The notes under the pieces are model-generated. The model searched no databases, was not told the origin of the DNA, and worked only from the letters and a program-made list of their open reading frames with translations. A DNA stretch of 64,000 bases from DASSUW01 sp963792385. GTDB lineage: Bacteria > Actinomycetota > Thermoleophilia > Solirubrobacterales > Solirubrobacteraceae. Positions 23,439 to 31,791 of this stretch are shown piece after piece. The stretch spans positions 248,001 to 312,000 of the forward strand of contig CAWBVZ010000004.1 in NCBI GenBank assembly GCA_963792385.1, in the 5' to 3' direction. A program made the position numbers and the translations under genes. The first letter of the stretch is position 1, and each line of letters opens with the position of its first letter.

Positions 23439-26093
23439 TCAGGCTGCCGCTGCGTCGTCGCGCCGGCGCTGGAGCCACGGCGTGAGCTCGTCGGCGGGCA
23501 CCGGCGGGCTGAGGAAGTAGCCCTGCGCGACGGTGCAGCCGAGGTCCGTCAGCTGGTCCCAGATCGGTCCGCTCTCGACGCCTTCGGCGACCACCTCGAG
23601 GCCGAGGTTGCGGCCGAGGTCGATGGTCGATCGCACGATCGTCGCGTCGTCCTCGTTGTCGACCATGTTCATGACGAACGAGCGGTCGATCTTGATCTCG
23701 TCGATCGGCAGGTGCGTGAGGTAGGCCAGCGACGAGTAGCCGGTACCGAAGTCGTCGATCGACAGCCGGATCCCCATCGCGGACAGCCGCTCGAGCACGG
23801 CCTTCGTGCGCGGCGGGTCCTCGAGCATCGTCGACTCGGTGATCTCGAGCTCCAGCCATCGCGATTCGACGTCGTGGAACGCGAGCAATTCGGCGACCTG
23901 CTCGGGGAACTCGACATCGAGCAGGTTGCGCGTCGACAGGTTGACGGCGATCGACAGCTCCCAGCCTTGCTCGCTCCACGCGCGCGCCTGGCGCAGCGCC
24001 GCGTCGATCACGTATCGGGTCAGCGGCTTGATCAGCCCGGTCTGCTGGACGAGCGGGATGAAGTCGTCGGGCTGCACGAGGCCGCGCACCGGGTGCTGCC
24101 AGCGGACGAGCGCCTCGACCGACCGCACCTGCCCGTCAGCCAGAAACGCCTTCGGCTGGTAGTGCAGCACCAGCTCGTGCCGCTCGAGCGCACCGCGCAG
24201 CTCGCCCACCAGCGTCAGCCGGCCGGGATCGTGCCGCGCGGTCGACGCGTCGTAGAACGCCCAGCCGGAGTTCTTCTCCTTCGCGTGGTACATCGCGACG
24301 TCGGCGTGCTGCACGAGCGTCTCCACGTCGTCGCCGTCCTCGGGGAAGACCGCGATGCCGATCGAGCCCTCGATCACGAGCGGCAGCCCTTCGACGATGA
24401 CCGGCCGGCCGATCTCCGCGCGCACCCGCTCCATCGCAGCCATCACGTCGGCGGGCATGTCGACGCCGGGCAGCAGCAGGCCGAACTCGTCGCCGCCCAG
24501 CCGCGCGACCGTGTCGGACTCCCGCAGCGCGGCCTCGAGCCGCTGCCCGACCTCGATGAGCAGCGCGTCACCTGCCGCGTGACCGAGCGAGTCGTTGATC
24601 TCCTTGAAGCGATCCAGGTCCATCACGACGACCGCCAGTTGCTTGCCGTCGCGCCGCGCCGTGCGGATCTCGCGCTCGATCCGGTCGCCGAACAGCGTGC
24701 GGTTGGCGAGGCCGGTGAGACCGTCGTGGAGCGCCTGGTACTCGTTGAGCTCGGACTGCGCGAGCAGTGCTTGCTCGGCCTTGCGGCGCTGCGTGACGTC
24801 CTGGACGACGCCGATCGTGAACGACTCGTCGTCGCTTTCGCCGCGTACGAGCGAGAGCGAGAGATTCGCCCACACGATCGCGCCGTCGCGGCGCACGAAT
24901 CGATGCTCGGCCCGCACCGGCGCGTCGCCGCGGTCGGCCATCCCCGTGAGCGTCGCTCGCGTCGTCTGCTGGTCCTCAGGCGGCGTCAGGTCCGCGACCT
25001 CGCTGCCGCGCAGCGCTTCGGCGTCATAGCCGAGCATCTCCTGGAACGCCGCGTTCGTCTCGACGATCCGGCCGCGCGGATCGGCGAGCAGCATTCCGGC
25101 GACCGAGCCCGCGAACGTCGCCTCGAATCGGGCCAGCGCGACCACCTGGCGGCGCTTGGCGTCGAACTCCGCCGCGCGGCTGACTGCGGCCGACAGGGCG
25201 ACGGCGAGCAGCTCGAGCGTCTGGCGTTCTTCCTCGCCGAGCCGGTGGTCGAAATCGCGGCTCATGACATTCAGCGCGGCGACCGGCTCGTCACCCGCGA
25301 ACAGCGGCACGCAGATGAGCGAGAAGTCACCGACGCGCGCCTGCATCTTCTGGTTGATCCGCGGGTCGCTGACGGTGTCGCGGATGAGCAGGGTGTCGCG
25401 CGCCTCGAGCGCATGCCAGACGATCGATCCGGCCAGCGGCCGGCGTTCGTGCAGCAACTCGGCGACGATGCCGCACGCGCCGGCGACCAGGAGCTCGTCT
25501 CCGTCGACGAGGCTGACGATTGCTCCATCAGCGCCGGTCAGCGCCATCGCACGCTCGACAATGAGGCTGACGACCGTGTCCAGGTCGACGCCTGCCGCGG
25601 CGATGTCGCGCAGGGCGTCGACGAGCTGCGTGAGCCGATCGGAGTTGCGCTGGAGCGCCAGCTCCGTCTGCTTGCGTTCGGTGACGTCCTGGATCACTAC
25701 GACTGCGGTCGGCCGCTCGCCCGGCTCGGCGGCGACGGCCGTCGTCCGCGAAAGCGCCCACAGATCACTACCGTCCTTGCGCATGTAGCGCTTCTCTAGC
25801 TCGTAGGCGCTGCGGCGGCCCGTGATGAGCTCCGCGTGTAGCGCCCCCTGCGTCTCCTGCTGATCAGGATGGACGACGTCACCGACCGCCAGTTCGAGCA
25901 TCTCCTCGCGCGTGTAGCCAAGGAGCGCCTGCGCTTCGGCGTTGCTGTACAGCGCGTGGCCGTCAGCGTCGATGTGGACGATGCCAACCGCGGCACCGTC
26001 GAAGATCGTCTGCAGTCGGTTCAGCGCGTCGGCGGCATCGGGAAAGCCGCGCGCGCGCGAACTGTCCTGCTGCAACTCGAGACGACGCGTCAT
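23439..26093 (-). CDS. PAS-GAF-PAS-GGDEF-EAL cyclic-di-GMP signalling protein
   Basis: An 884-aa soluble sensor enzyme. Order: PAS (about 25-145, ending VVIQDVTERKQ), GAF (about 150-300), second PAS (about 310-430, VVQDVTQRRK), GGDEF (about 445-610) and EAL (about 620-875). The cyclase motif RLGGDEFGLLLP is intact, and RESD five residues before it matches the inhibitory I-site RxxD. The EAL half keeps EALVRWQHP, ITES, IDDFGTGYSSLAY, IKIDRS, VVAEGVE and QGYF, so phosphodiesterase activity is also plausible. No membrane segment is visible, so it likely senses cytoplasmic redox, gas or ligand cues. ATG 26093 has no strong ribosome site. Confidence 0.93.
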   Translation of the reverse strand: MTRRLELQQDSSRARGFPDAADALNRLQTIFDGAAVGIVHIDADGHALYSNAEAQALLGYTREEMLELAVGDVVHPDQQETQGALHAELITGRRSAYELEKRYMRKDGSDLWALSRTTAVAAEPGERPTAVVVIQDVTERKQTELALQRNSDRLTQLVDALRDIAAAGVDLDTVVSLIVERAMALTGADGAIVSLVDGDELLVAGACGIVAELLHERRPLAGSIVWHALEARDTLLIRDTVSDPRINQKMQARVGDFSLICVPLFAGDEPVAALNVMSRDFDHRLGEEERQTLELLAVALSAAVSRAAEFDAKRRQVVALARFEATFAGSVAGMLLADPRGRIVETNAAFQEMLGYDAEALRGSEVADLTPPEDQQTTRATLTGMADRGDAPVRAEHRFVRRDGAIVWANLSLSLVRGESDDESFTIGVVQDVTQRRKAEQALLAQSELNEYQALHDGLTGLANRTLFGDRIEREIRTARRDGKQLAVVVMDLDRFKEINDSLGHAAGDALLIEVGQRLEAALRESDTVARLGGDEFGLLLPGVDMPADVMAAMERVRAEIGRPVIVEGLPLVIEGSIGIAVFPEDGDDVETLVQHADVAMYHAKEKNSGWAFYDASTARHDPGRLTLVGELRGALERHELVLHYQPKAFLADGQVRSVEALVRWQHPVRGLVQPDDFIPLVQQTGLIKPLTRYVIDAALRQARAWSEQGWELSIAVNLSTRNLLDVEFPEQVAELLAFHDVESRWLELEITESTMLEDPPRTKAVLERLSAMGIRLSIDDFGTGYSSLAYLTHLPIDEIKIDRSFVMNMVDNEDDATIVRSTIDLGRNLGLEVVAEGVESGPIWDQLTDLGCTVAQGYFLSPPVPADELTPWLQRRRDDAAAA

Positions 26094-26124
26094 GGCACTT
26101 CATTCGGCGCCGGTAGCCGCTTGT

Positions 26125-28113
26125 TTAGTTGAAGGTCCTACGCTCGCAGTTCTTGACGGTGTCGTTGCGGTCGGCCTTCACCTTGTCGCGACCGGCGCCG
26201 CAGTCGATCGTGTCCTTCGCCCCGTCGCGCGCGTAGATGATGTCGTCGCCTCCCTGGGCGGCGACCGTGTCCTTGCCGGCGCCGGGAGTGATCTCGTCGT
26301 TGCCGATGCCGCCGCGGAACTTGTCGTCGCCGGCGTCGCCCTTCAACTGGTCGCTGCCGCCCCCGCCAATCAGAAGGTCATTCCCGGGCCCACCGTCGAT
26401 GCGGTCGTCGCTGGTCCCGCCATTGACAAGGTCGACCCCGGTCCCACCGGTCATCCGGTCCTCACCCCCGAGCCCGAACAGGCAGTCGTCGCCGGCACGA
26501 CCGCTCAGGACGTCGTGGACGCCGGTGCCGACAAGCACGTCTGCACCCGGAGTGCCGACAATGAACGGCACCGTGCCCGGGGCGTCGCAGGTGCGCGGAG
26601 CCGGCGGCGGAGGTGGCGGCGGAGGCGGCGGCGGGGGTGGCGTGACCACGAGGACGCACTCGACGGTGACGGCGACGGTTGCGGAGGAGCCACCGTTGAG
26701 CCTGTACGTGAACGTGTCGGGAGCCCCGCCTGCGAGGTCGTTGCAATAGTCCGCGGCGGGCCGGTAGGTCAGGCCACTGCCGGCGATCGCCGCGGTGCCG
26801 TGCGCGGGCTGCGTGAGCGAGCCGACGAACTTCGGGCCGCCGTCCGGGTCCGTGTCGTTGGCGAGCACGTCGATCGTGGTCGCGCCGGCGTTCTCGGAGA
26901 TGGTCGCGACGTCGTCGTTCGCCACAGGCCGCGCGCCGGAGCAGATGCCGCCGAGCTGCGTCGAGTCGTTGCGATAGACCATCACGTGACCGGCACCCTG
27001 ATCAGCGACGACGATCTCCGGCAGGCCGTCTCCCATCAGGTCGCCGACGGCCATCGCCACCCGCGTGGCGGTGGCCGGGTTCAGGTAGCCGAGCTGCGGC
27101 ATGTCCTGACCGTACGTGAAGCCCCCGGTGCCATCGCCGAGATGCACCACGCCGCGGCCGTAGCCGCCGGCGCCAACGACGTCGTTGCAACCGTCGCCGT
27201 CGACGTCGGCGATCGCCACGCCGTCGAGTCCCGGGATCGACGGCAGCGTCGTCCCGACCTGCTGGAGCGCGGGCGGCTCCATCTTGAAGTAGTGGATCGA
27301 CGCCACGCGGTCGGCCACGCTGTTCACGGGCTGGCCCACGAGCACGTCGAGGAGGCCGTTCTCGTCGAGGTCGCCGATCGCCGCCGACTCGACGCCACCG
27401 GGCACGGAACGCGGATTGCTGCCCGACAGGACCGACTGCGGCTGGGGCGAGAAGCCGAAAACGCCCAGGTTGTCGCCCGCGAGGCTGGTCACGATCTCGT
27501 CGGGCGGCACGTCGGCAATCGGTCCATTGAGATCGCCAACGGCCAGCGGGCCCTGGATCGCGGTGTGGTTGCAGTGGGGGTCGTTATCGGAGGGGTCGGA
27601 GCTGATGCACAGCTCACGGCCGAAGCTTCCGACCCCATGCTGGAACGCAAGCAGCGGAACCGTATTACCGTTCGCGCGGCGCATGAGGGCGAGGAAGTCG
27701 ATCGTCGCGGAGCCAAGGTACGGCGGGAGGTTCACGTTGAACGCCTGCGGGTTCCCCAGCGCGCCCGCCCCGTTCCCCGTCAGCCGCACGACGTACGGCG
27801 TGCAGGCGACGTAGGCGTCGAGCTTGCCGTCGGTCGGCACCGACAAATCCGCCAGCGTGATGTCGACCGCGAGCCCCACGCACTGCGGTCCGGCTGTGTA
27901 CTCCTGCACCGGTGCGAACGTACCGTCGCCGTGGTTGAGCATCACACCGACGCCGCCGCGCAACGGCATGCCAATCACGATGTCCTTGCCGTGAACGCCG
28001 TCGAGGTCGCCGAGCGCGACCGAGTCGGGGGCTCCGGGAAGCGCGACGTCGTCGCGTACGAAGCTCACGGACGCGCCCGCAGACGATCCGCCCAGCGTCG
28101 CTCCCAGGAGCAA
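26125..28113 (-). CDS. Secreted VCBS/FG-GAP, Ig-like and RTX calcium-binding protein
   Basis: About 662 aa. FG-GAP/VCBS propeller repeats fill residues 30-400 (DLDGVHGKDIVIG, DLDENGLLDVLVG, DVDGDGCNDVVGAGG). A cadherin-like domain follows (DDVATISENAGATTIDVLAN). A poly-Pro hinge precedes six or more RTX nonapeptide repeats (GRAGDDCLFG, GGPGNDLLIGG, GDAGDDKFRGG) that bind calcium outside the cell. The start is doubtful. TTG 28113 is the only usual initiation codon in frame, but residues encoded just upstream (RRLCRWTLAALLL) continue a signal peptide, with no ATG/GTG before the in-frame stop at about 28200. The 5' end may therefore be damaged or use a rare codon. Confidence 0.8.
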   Translation of the reverse strand: MLLGATLGGSSAGASVSFVRDDVALPGAPDSVALGDLDGVHGKDIVIGMPLRGGVGVMLNHGDGTFAPVQEYTAGPQCVGLAVDITLADLSVPTDGKLDAYVACTPYVVRLTGNGAGALGNPQAFNVNLPPYLGSATIDFLALMRRANGNTVPLLAFQHGVGSFGRELCISSDPSDNDPHCNHTAIQGPLAVGDLNGPIADVPPDEIVTSLAGDNLGVFGFSPQPQSVLSGSNPRSVPGGVESAAIGDLDENGLLDVLVGQPVNSVADRVASIHYFKMEPPALQQVGTTLPSIPGLDGVAIADVDGDGCNDVVGAGGYGRGVVHLGDGTGGFTYGQDMPQLGYLNPATATRVAMAVGDLMGDGLPEIVVADQGAGHVMVYRNDSTQLGGICSGARPVANDDVATISENAGATTIDVLANDTDPDGGPKFVGSLTQPAHGTAAIAGSGLTYRPAADYCNDLAGGAPDTFTYRLNGGSSATVAVTVECVLVVTPPPPPPPPPPPPPAPRTCDAPGTVPFIVGTPGADVLVGTGVHDVLSGRAGDDCLFGLGGEDRMTGGTGVDLVNGGTSDDRIDGGPGNDLLIGGGGSDQLKGDAGDDKFRGGIGNDEITPGAGKDTVAAQGGDDIIYARDGAKDTIDCGAGRDKVKADRNDTVKNCERRTFN

Positions 28114-28197
28114 AGCCGCGAGTGTCCAGCGGCATAGGCGCCTGGCAGGAACGTGGATCGGGCGAGCGTACCAGCGCTCGAATGGCCCGGTGAGCCG

Positions 28198-29184
28198 TTA
28201 GTACAGGTGTCGCGCGAGCTCGCCCGAGGCCTGACGCAGTGCCGCGTCGGTGCTCGGTACGTCGCGCAGTGCGTTGAGCAAGCCGAAGTCGTGGATGGCG
28301 CCGTTGTAGCGGACGCAGGTCACGTCGACGCCGGCCTCGTCGAGCTTGCGCGCGTACGCCTCACCCTCGTCGCGGAGCACGTCGTTCTCCGCCGTCTGGA
28401 TGAGGGTCGGCGGCAGGCCGCGGAGCTGGTCGATCGTGGCCTGGAGCGGGGCGGCGTACCGGTGCCGGCGGGTGTCGGCGTCGGGAGCGTAATGGTCCCA
28501 GCCGTACTCCATGAATGCGCGCGGTAGGAACCAGCCTTCGCCGTAGGCGCGGTAGGAGTCGGTGTCGAGGTCGGTGTCGAGCGCGGGCCACAGCAGCTGC
28601 TGGAACACGATGTTCGCGCCGCCCTTGTCGTGCGCCATCAGCGTGACGGCGGCGGCCATGTTGCCGCCGACGCTGTTGCCCGAGACGGCCAGCCTCCGGC
28701 TATCGACGCCGAGGTCGTCGCCAACCTGGGTCACCCACACGGTGGCCTCGTACGCCTCGTTGATCTGGACGGGGAACTGCGCGTCAGGGACCGGCGTGTA
28801 CTCGACGAACACGGCCGCGGCCTGCGAGCCCACGACGAGGTCCCGAACCAGGCGCTTGTGGTTCTCGAAGTTGCCCGCGATCCACACCGCGCCGTGGAAG
28901 AACATGAAGACCGGCAGCGTGCCGGCCGCGCGCTCAGGGCGTACGACGTACAGCGTGATCGTCCGACCGCCGACGGTGATCTGGTGCTCGGTGGTCTCGA
29001 TCCCCGATAGGTCCACCGGTGTCTGGTTCTGAAGCGCTGTGACGATGTTGCGCGGCTCGTCGCCGGGCAGCTCCCAGAACGGGCTGCTGTCCTTGTTGAC
29101 TTCCGCCAAGAACGCTCGGCTGCGGCGGTCGATGGCGGGGTCCTGCGCCGGATCGATCGTCGCGCGGTCGACCATGCTGGTCAT
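28198..29184 (-). CDS. Alpha/beta hydrolase, HSL-type esterase
   Basis: A 328-aa carboxylic-ester hydrolase. The oxyanion region is FFHGAVWIAGN in place of the family HGGG. The nucleophile elbow is SGNSVGGNMA (GxSxG form GNSVG). The acid is likely Asp in TAENDVLRDEGE and the His lies in AIHDFG. These match the hormone-sensitive lipase class. The start ATG 29184 has a GAAGGA site about 8 nt upstream. It stands alone on the minus strand after the amide island, and no specific substrate is suggested. Confidence 0.87.
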   Translation of the reverse strand: MTSMVDRATIDPAQDPAIDRRSRAFLAEVNKDSSPFWELPGDEPRNIVTALQNQTPVDLSGIETTEHQITVGGRTITLYVVRPERAAGTLPVFMFFHGAVWIAGNFENHKRLVRDLVVGSQAAAVFVEYTPVPDAQFPVQINEAYEATVWVTQVGDDLGVDSRRLAVSGNSVGGNMAAAVTLMAHDKGGANIVFQQLLWPALDTDLDTDSYRAYGEGWFLPRAFMEYGWDHYAPDADTRRHRYAAPLQATIDQLRGLPPTLIQTAENDVLRDEGEAYARKLDEAGVDVTCVRYNGAIHDFGLLNALRDVPSTDAALRQASGELARHLY

Positions 29185-29235
29185 CGTCTGGTCCTTCGTG
29201 TCGGTGGCGTCGTCGTCCGAGTCTCGACGACGGCG

Positions 29236-29325
29236 TCACAAGCTCGGGTTCGCGCGGGTGCCCGCGGGCTCGCCGTCGTCGTCGCCGCGGTCGCCCGCAC
29301 GACGAGGGTGTTGCTTGCTGGTCAT
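29236..29325 (-). CDS. Possible 29-aa small protein
   Basis: An ATG at 29325 opens 29 codons to TGA at 29236-29238. The peptide is very hydrophilic, with alternating Arg and Asp (RRAGDRGDDDGEPAG). TACCGT lies 6 nt before the ATG, a good leaderless promoter position. No family is recognised, and open frames of this size occur by chance in 70% GC DNA. It would lead into the esterase gene 51 bp downstream. Confidence 0.25.
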   Translation of the reverse strand: MTSKQHPRRAGDRGDDDGEPAGTRANPSL

Positions 29326-29387
29326 GCCGCGACGGTAAGGAGCCCCGCGCGGCATCGCATCGGGACCCCCACCCGGGGTTCCGGAGA

Positions 29388-29573
29388 TCAGTCGGGAAGC
29401 GGCATGGCCTCGCGCAGGGCGGCGGCGAGGTCGCCGGCCTGCTCGGCGTCGAGCCGTACGGTCGCGATCCGGCCGAAGCGCGGGTCGTCGACGGCCACGA
29501 GGACCGTGTCCTCGCCGAACCGCGATACGAGCACCCGCTGCTCACCCACCGTGTCGATCGTCGGAGCGCGCAT
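29388..29573 (-). CDS. Small hypothetical protein (61 aa)
   Basis: Encodes a 61-aa soluble protein with alternating strands and one helix: TVGEQRVLVSRFGEDTVLVA, then VRLDAEQAGDLAAALREAM. It may be a small alpha/beta domain. No named family is recognised. A TAGGGT box lies 9 nt before ATG 29573 on the minus strand, overlapped by an inverted repeat. It lies just after fmdB and may be separately controlled. Confidence 0.6.
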   Translation of the reverse strand: MRAPTIDTVGEQRVLVSRFGEDTVLVAVDDPRFGRIATVRLDAEQAGDLAAALREAMPLPD

Positions 29574-29582
29574 CGGCCGCGC

Positions 29583-29610
29583 ACCCTAGCATGGAATTAG
29601 GGCACCCTAA
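29583..29610. promoter_or_regulatory. ACCCTA repeat/inverted-repeat promoter element
   Basis: TTAGGG-CA-CCCTAA (29597-29610) is a perfect 6-bp inverted repeat, and a further ACCCTA lies at 29583-29588. The last, read on the minus strand as TAGGGT, is the likely -10 for the 61-aa gene. Three copies of one half-site around a promoter suggest an operator whose regulator is not identified. Confidence 0.45.
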
Positions 29611-29611
29611 C

Positions 29612-29869
29612 TCAGTGGCTGTGACCGTGATGGATCGGCAGCGGGCGGCCGGACGGTGCGCTCACCACCGCGGGCTCGTGGCCGCTGCGCTCCTCGCGAT
29701 CGCGCGCCGCCCGCAGCGGCGCCGACATGCGGGCGACGCTCGGCGGCGTGAACTGCCGCCGGGCGGGAGCCGAGCAGGTTGGGCAAGCTCCGGCGGCGGC
29801 CGCGTCAGCGACCGGCCGCCGGAGCTCGAACGGCCCACATCCCTCGCACGTGAACGCGTAGATCGGCAC
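29612..29869 (-). CDS. fmdB: FmdB-type zinc ribbon protein
   Basis: An 85-aa protein. MPIYAFTCEGCG ... CPTCSAPARRQFTPP is the CxxC-CxxC FmdB zinc ribbon, followed by a basic linker and a His-rich tail (IHHGHSH) that could bind metal. Its GTG start abuts the fmdA stop, so the two are translationally linked. FmdB is a regulator-like partner of formamidase in Methylophilus. Here it closes the amide operon. Confidence 0.88.
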   Translation of the reverse strand: MPIYAFTCEGCGPFELRRPVADAAAAGACPTCSAPARRQFTPPSVARMSAPLRAARDREERSGHEPAVVSAPSGRPLPIHHGHSH

Positions 29870-31120
29870 CTAGCTCGTCGCGGCCGCCGTCCCACGGTCG
29901 GCCACCGTCGGCCCGTCCTTGGTTGGGCGGATGTCGGAGTCGAAAATCGCCGTCGGCAGGTACAGGGAGCAGCAGGCGTTGGGGATGTCGACGATCCCGC
30001 TGATGCGTCCCTCGATCGGCGCCGACCCCAGCAGCAGATACGCCTGCTCGCCCGTGTAGCCGAACTTCTTCAGGTACTCGATCGCGTTCAGGCACGCGCG
30101 CCGGTACGCAATCGTCGCGTCCAGGTAGTGGTTCGCGCCGTCCTCGTCGACCGAGATGCCGATGAACGACAGGAACTCCGAGTAGCGCGGCTCCACGCGG
30201 CCCGGGATGAACACCGGGTTGGAGTGGATGCCGTACTTGTTCATCCCGTCCTTGATCAGGTCGACGCCGAAGTCGATGAACCCGCCCATCTCGATCGCGC
30301 CGCAGAACGTGATCTCGCCGTCACCCTGGGAGAAGTGCAGGTCTCCGCCCGACAGCTTCGCGCCGTCGACGTGGACCGGGTAGTACACGCGGCTTCCACG
30401 AGTGAAGTTCTTGATGTCGTGGTTGCCCCCGTTCTCCCGCGCGGGCACGGTGCGCGCGCCCTCGCGCGCGACCTTGTCCAGGTCGCCGCCCGACAGCGTC
30501 CCGGCCAGCGTGTCGTCCTCGAGCGGCGGCAGCGCCAGCGGCGGCACGCGATCCGGGTCGGTGTCGATCAGGGCCTGCTCGCGCCGGTTCCACTCCGCCA
30601 GCAGGTCCGCCGACGGCGCGGTGCCGAACAGCCCGGGATGCGTGATCCCCGTGTAGCTGACACCCGGGATGTGGCGCGAGGTGGCCTCCTGGCCGCGGAA
30701 GTCCCAGATCGCCTTGTAGGAGTCCGGGAAGTGGTCGGTCAGGAAGCCGCCGCCGTTCGTCCTGTCGAAGATGCCCGTGTAGCCCCATCCCTGGCCGGGC
30801 GCGTCGCCCTTCTCCTGCGGCGCCTGGCAGGGGCCCAGCTCGAGGATGTCCACCACGAGCAGGTCCCCCGCCTGCGCTCCCTCGACCGCAATCGGGCCAC
30901 TGAGCATGTGTGCGCGCGCGAGGTTCACATCGCGCACGTCGTTGGCCGAGTCGTTGTTGCCGATCTGGGAGTCCGTCCACTCGCGGCACTCGACGCGGAA
31001 GTCGCTGCCAGGGCGCACGCTCGACGCCGCCGGGATGTCGGGGTGCCAGCGGTTGTGACCCGGCACCGCCTGATCGGCCATCGACTTCGACTGATCTACT
31101 GAGAACGCAACCTCGGGCAT
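29870..31120 (-). CDS. fmdA: Formamidase / acetamidase
   Basis: A 416-aa cytoplasmic amidohydrolase that releases ammonia from formamide or short amides. Family segments are clear: VPGHNRWHPDIPAASSVRPG, GDSN-like ECREWTDSQIGNNDSANDV, HMLSGPIAVEGAQAGDLLVV, GFLTDHFPDSYKAIWDF, GDLHFSQGDGEITFCGAIE and the end NACCSLYLPTAIFD. Length is standard for FmdA. AAGGAGG lies 7 nt before ATG 31120. It is 15 bp downstream of a YaaH-type transporter and abuts fmdB. The products are ammonia and formate or acetate. Confidence 0.95.
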   Translation of the reverse strand: MPEVAFSVDQSKSMADQAVPGHNRWHPDIPAASSVRPGSDFRVECREWTDSQIGNNDSANDVRDVNLARAHMLSGPIAVEGAQAGDLLVVDILELGPCQAPQEKGDAPGQGWGYTGIFDRTNGGGFLTDHFPDSYKAIWDFRGQEATSRHIPGVSYTGITHPGLFGTAPSADLLAEWNRREQALIDTDPDRVPPLALPPLEDDTLAGTLSGGDLDKVAREGARTVPARENGGNHDIKNFTRGSRVYYPVHVDGAKLSGGDLHFSQGDGEITFCGAIEMGGFIDFGVDLIKDGMNKYGIHSNPVFIPGRVEPRYSEFLSFIGISVDEDGANHYLDATIAYRRACLNAIEYLKKFGYTGEQAYLLLGSAPIEGRISGIVDIPNACCSLYLPTAIFDSDIRPTKDGPTVADRGTAAATS

Positions 31121-31135
31121 CTCTCCTCCTTCGTC

Positions 31136-31780
31136 TCAGCTGCTGCCGTAGGGGTAACCGGGAAGCGGCAGGATCGGGCGCGGACCCATTCCGTTCAGCA
31201 CGATGGCGAAACCGAGCCACCACGCGCAGATACCGTCGGCGATCCCGATCCAGCCTGCGAGGTTGGTCCAGAACGTGCCCGACGGCGCGGCGATGTTCAC
31301 GAAGCCCAGGATCACGTACACGATCACGAGCAGCAGGAACGCCAGGAACGCCGGCAGGTTGATGTAGTACGCGCCGATCGTCAGGAACGCCGTGAACACG
31401 GCCCACAGGAGCAGATAGGCCCCGAACGAGTCGCCGAACCCGCCGACGCCGGCGACGCGGTCGAGCGCGATCTCTGGAGCGAACCACCGCAAGATCATCG
31501 GTGTCGTGAACAGGAAGCAGGCGTAGGCGACGCCGAACGTCGCGCCGAACAGGTTGCCGTTGCGGAACTCCATGAGCCCGCCGACGAGCATCCCGAGCGC
31601 GCCGGTTCCGAACGCGACAGGGACGAACAGGCTGCCGTTGATGTTGAACAGCTCGGTGTTCGCCAACGACAGCGCGAGGACCGAGAACCCGAACCCGAAC
31701 ACGGCGAGCGGGACACCGCTCGCGCCCTCCTGGAAGTACCGCGCCTCCGCGGGCGGCGTGAAGTCCACGTTGTCGGACAT
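31136..31780 (-). CDS. GPR1/FUN34/YaaH family transporter
   Basis: A 214-aa membrane protein with six helices. SGVPLAVFGFGFSVLALSL corresponds to the family NPAPLGL-type entry, and VGGLMEFRNGNLFGATFGVA to the conserved second region. Members move acetate/succinate (SatP) or ammonium. GGGGAG lies 6 nt before ATG 31780. Position between an alpha/beta hydrolase and formamidase suggests import of a short amide or export of its acid/ammonium product (inference). Confidence 0.88.
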   Translation of the reverse strand: MSDNVDFTPPAEARYFQEGASGVPLAVFGFGFSVLALSLANTELFNINGSLFVPVAFGTGALGMLVGGLMEFRNGNLFGATFGVAYACFLFTTPMILRWFAPEIALDRVAGVGGFGDSFGAYLLLWAVFTAFLTIGAYYINLPAFLAFLLLVIVYVILGFVNIAAPSGTFWTNLAGWIGIADGICAWWLGFAIVLNGMGPRPILPLPGYPYGSS

Positions 31781-31791
31781 CTGTTCTCCCC

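Noticed and set aside
23421..25799. A 792-codon plus-strand open frame opposite the GGDEF-EAL gene
   Set aside because: It mirrors the real gene, with Arg/Glu/Asp/Leu bias and no recognisable motif. The minus strand has intact GGDEF, EAL and PAS motifs.
26600..26650. GGC/GGA-rich direct repeat tract
   Set aside because: This is the poly-proline hinge of the RTX protein read on the other strand, not a separate repeat element.
25942..28137. A 731-codon plus-strand open frame opposite the VCBS/RTX gene
   Set aside because: The Val/Asp/Arg repetitive composition reflects the antisense of the Asp/Gly-rich calcium repeats. No motif or ribosome site supports it.
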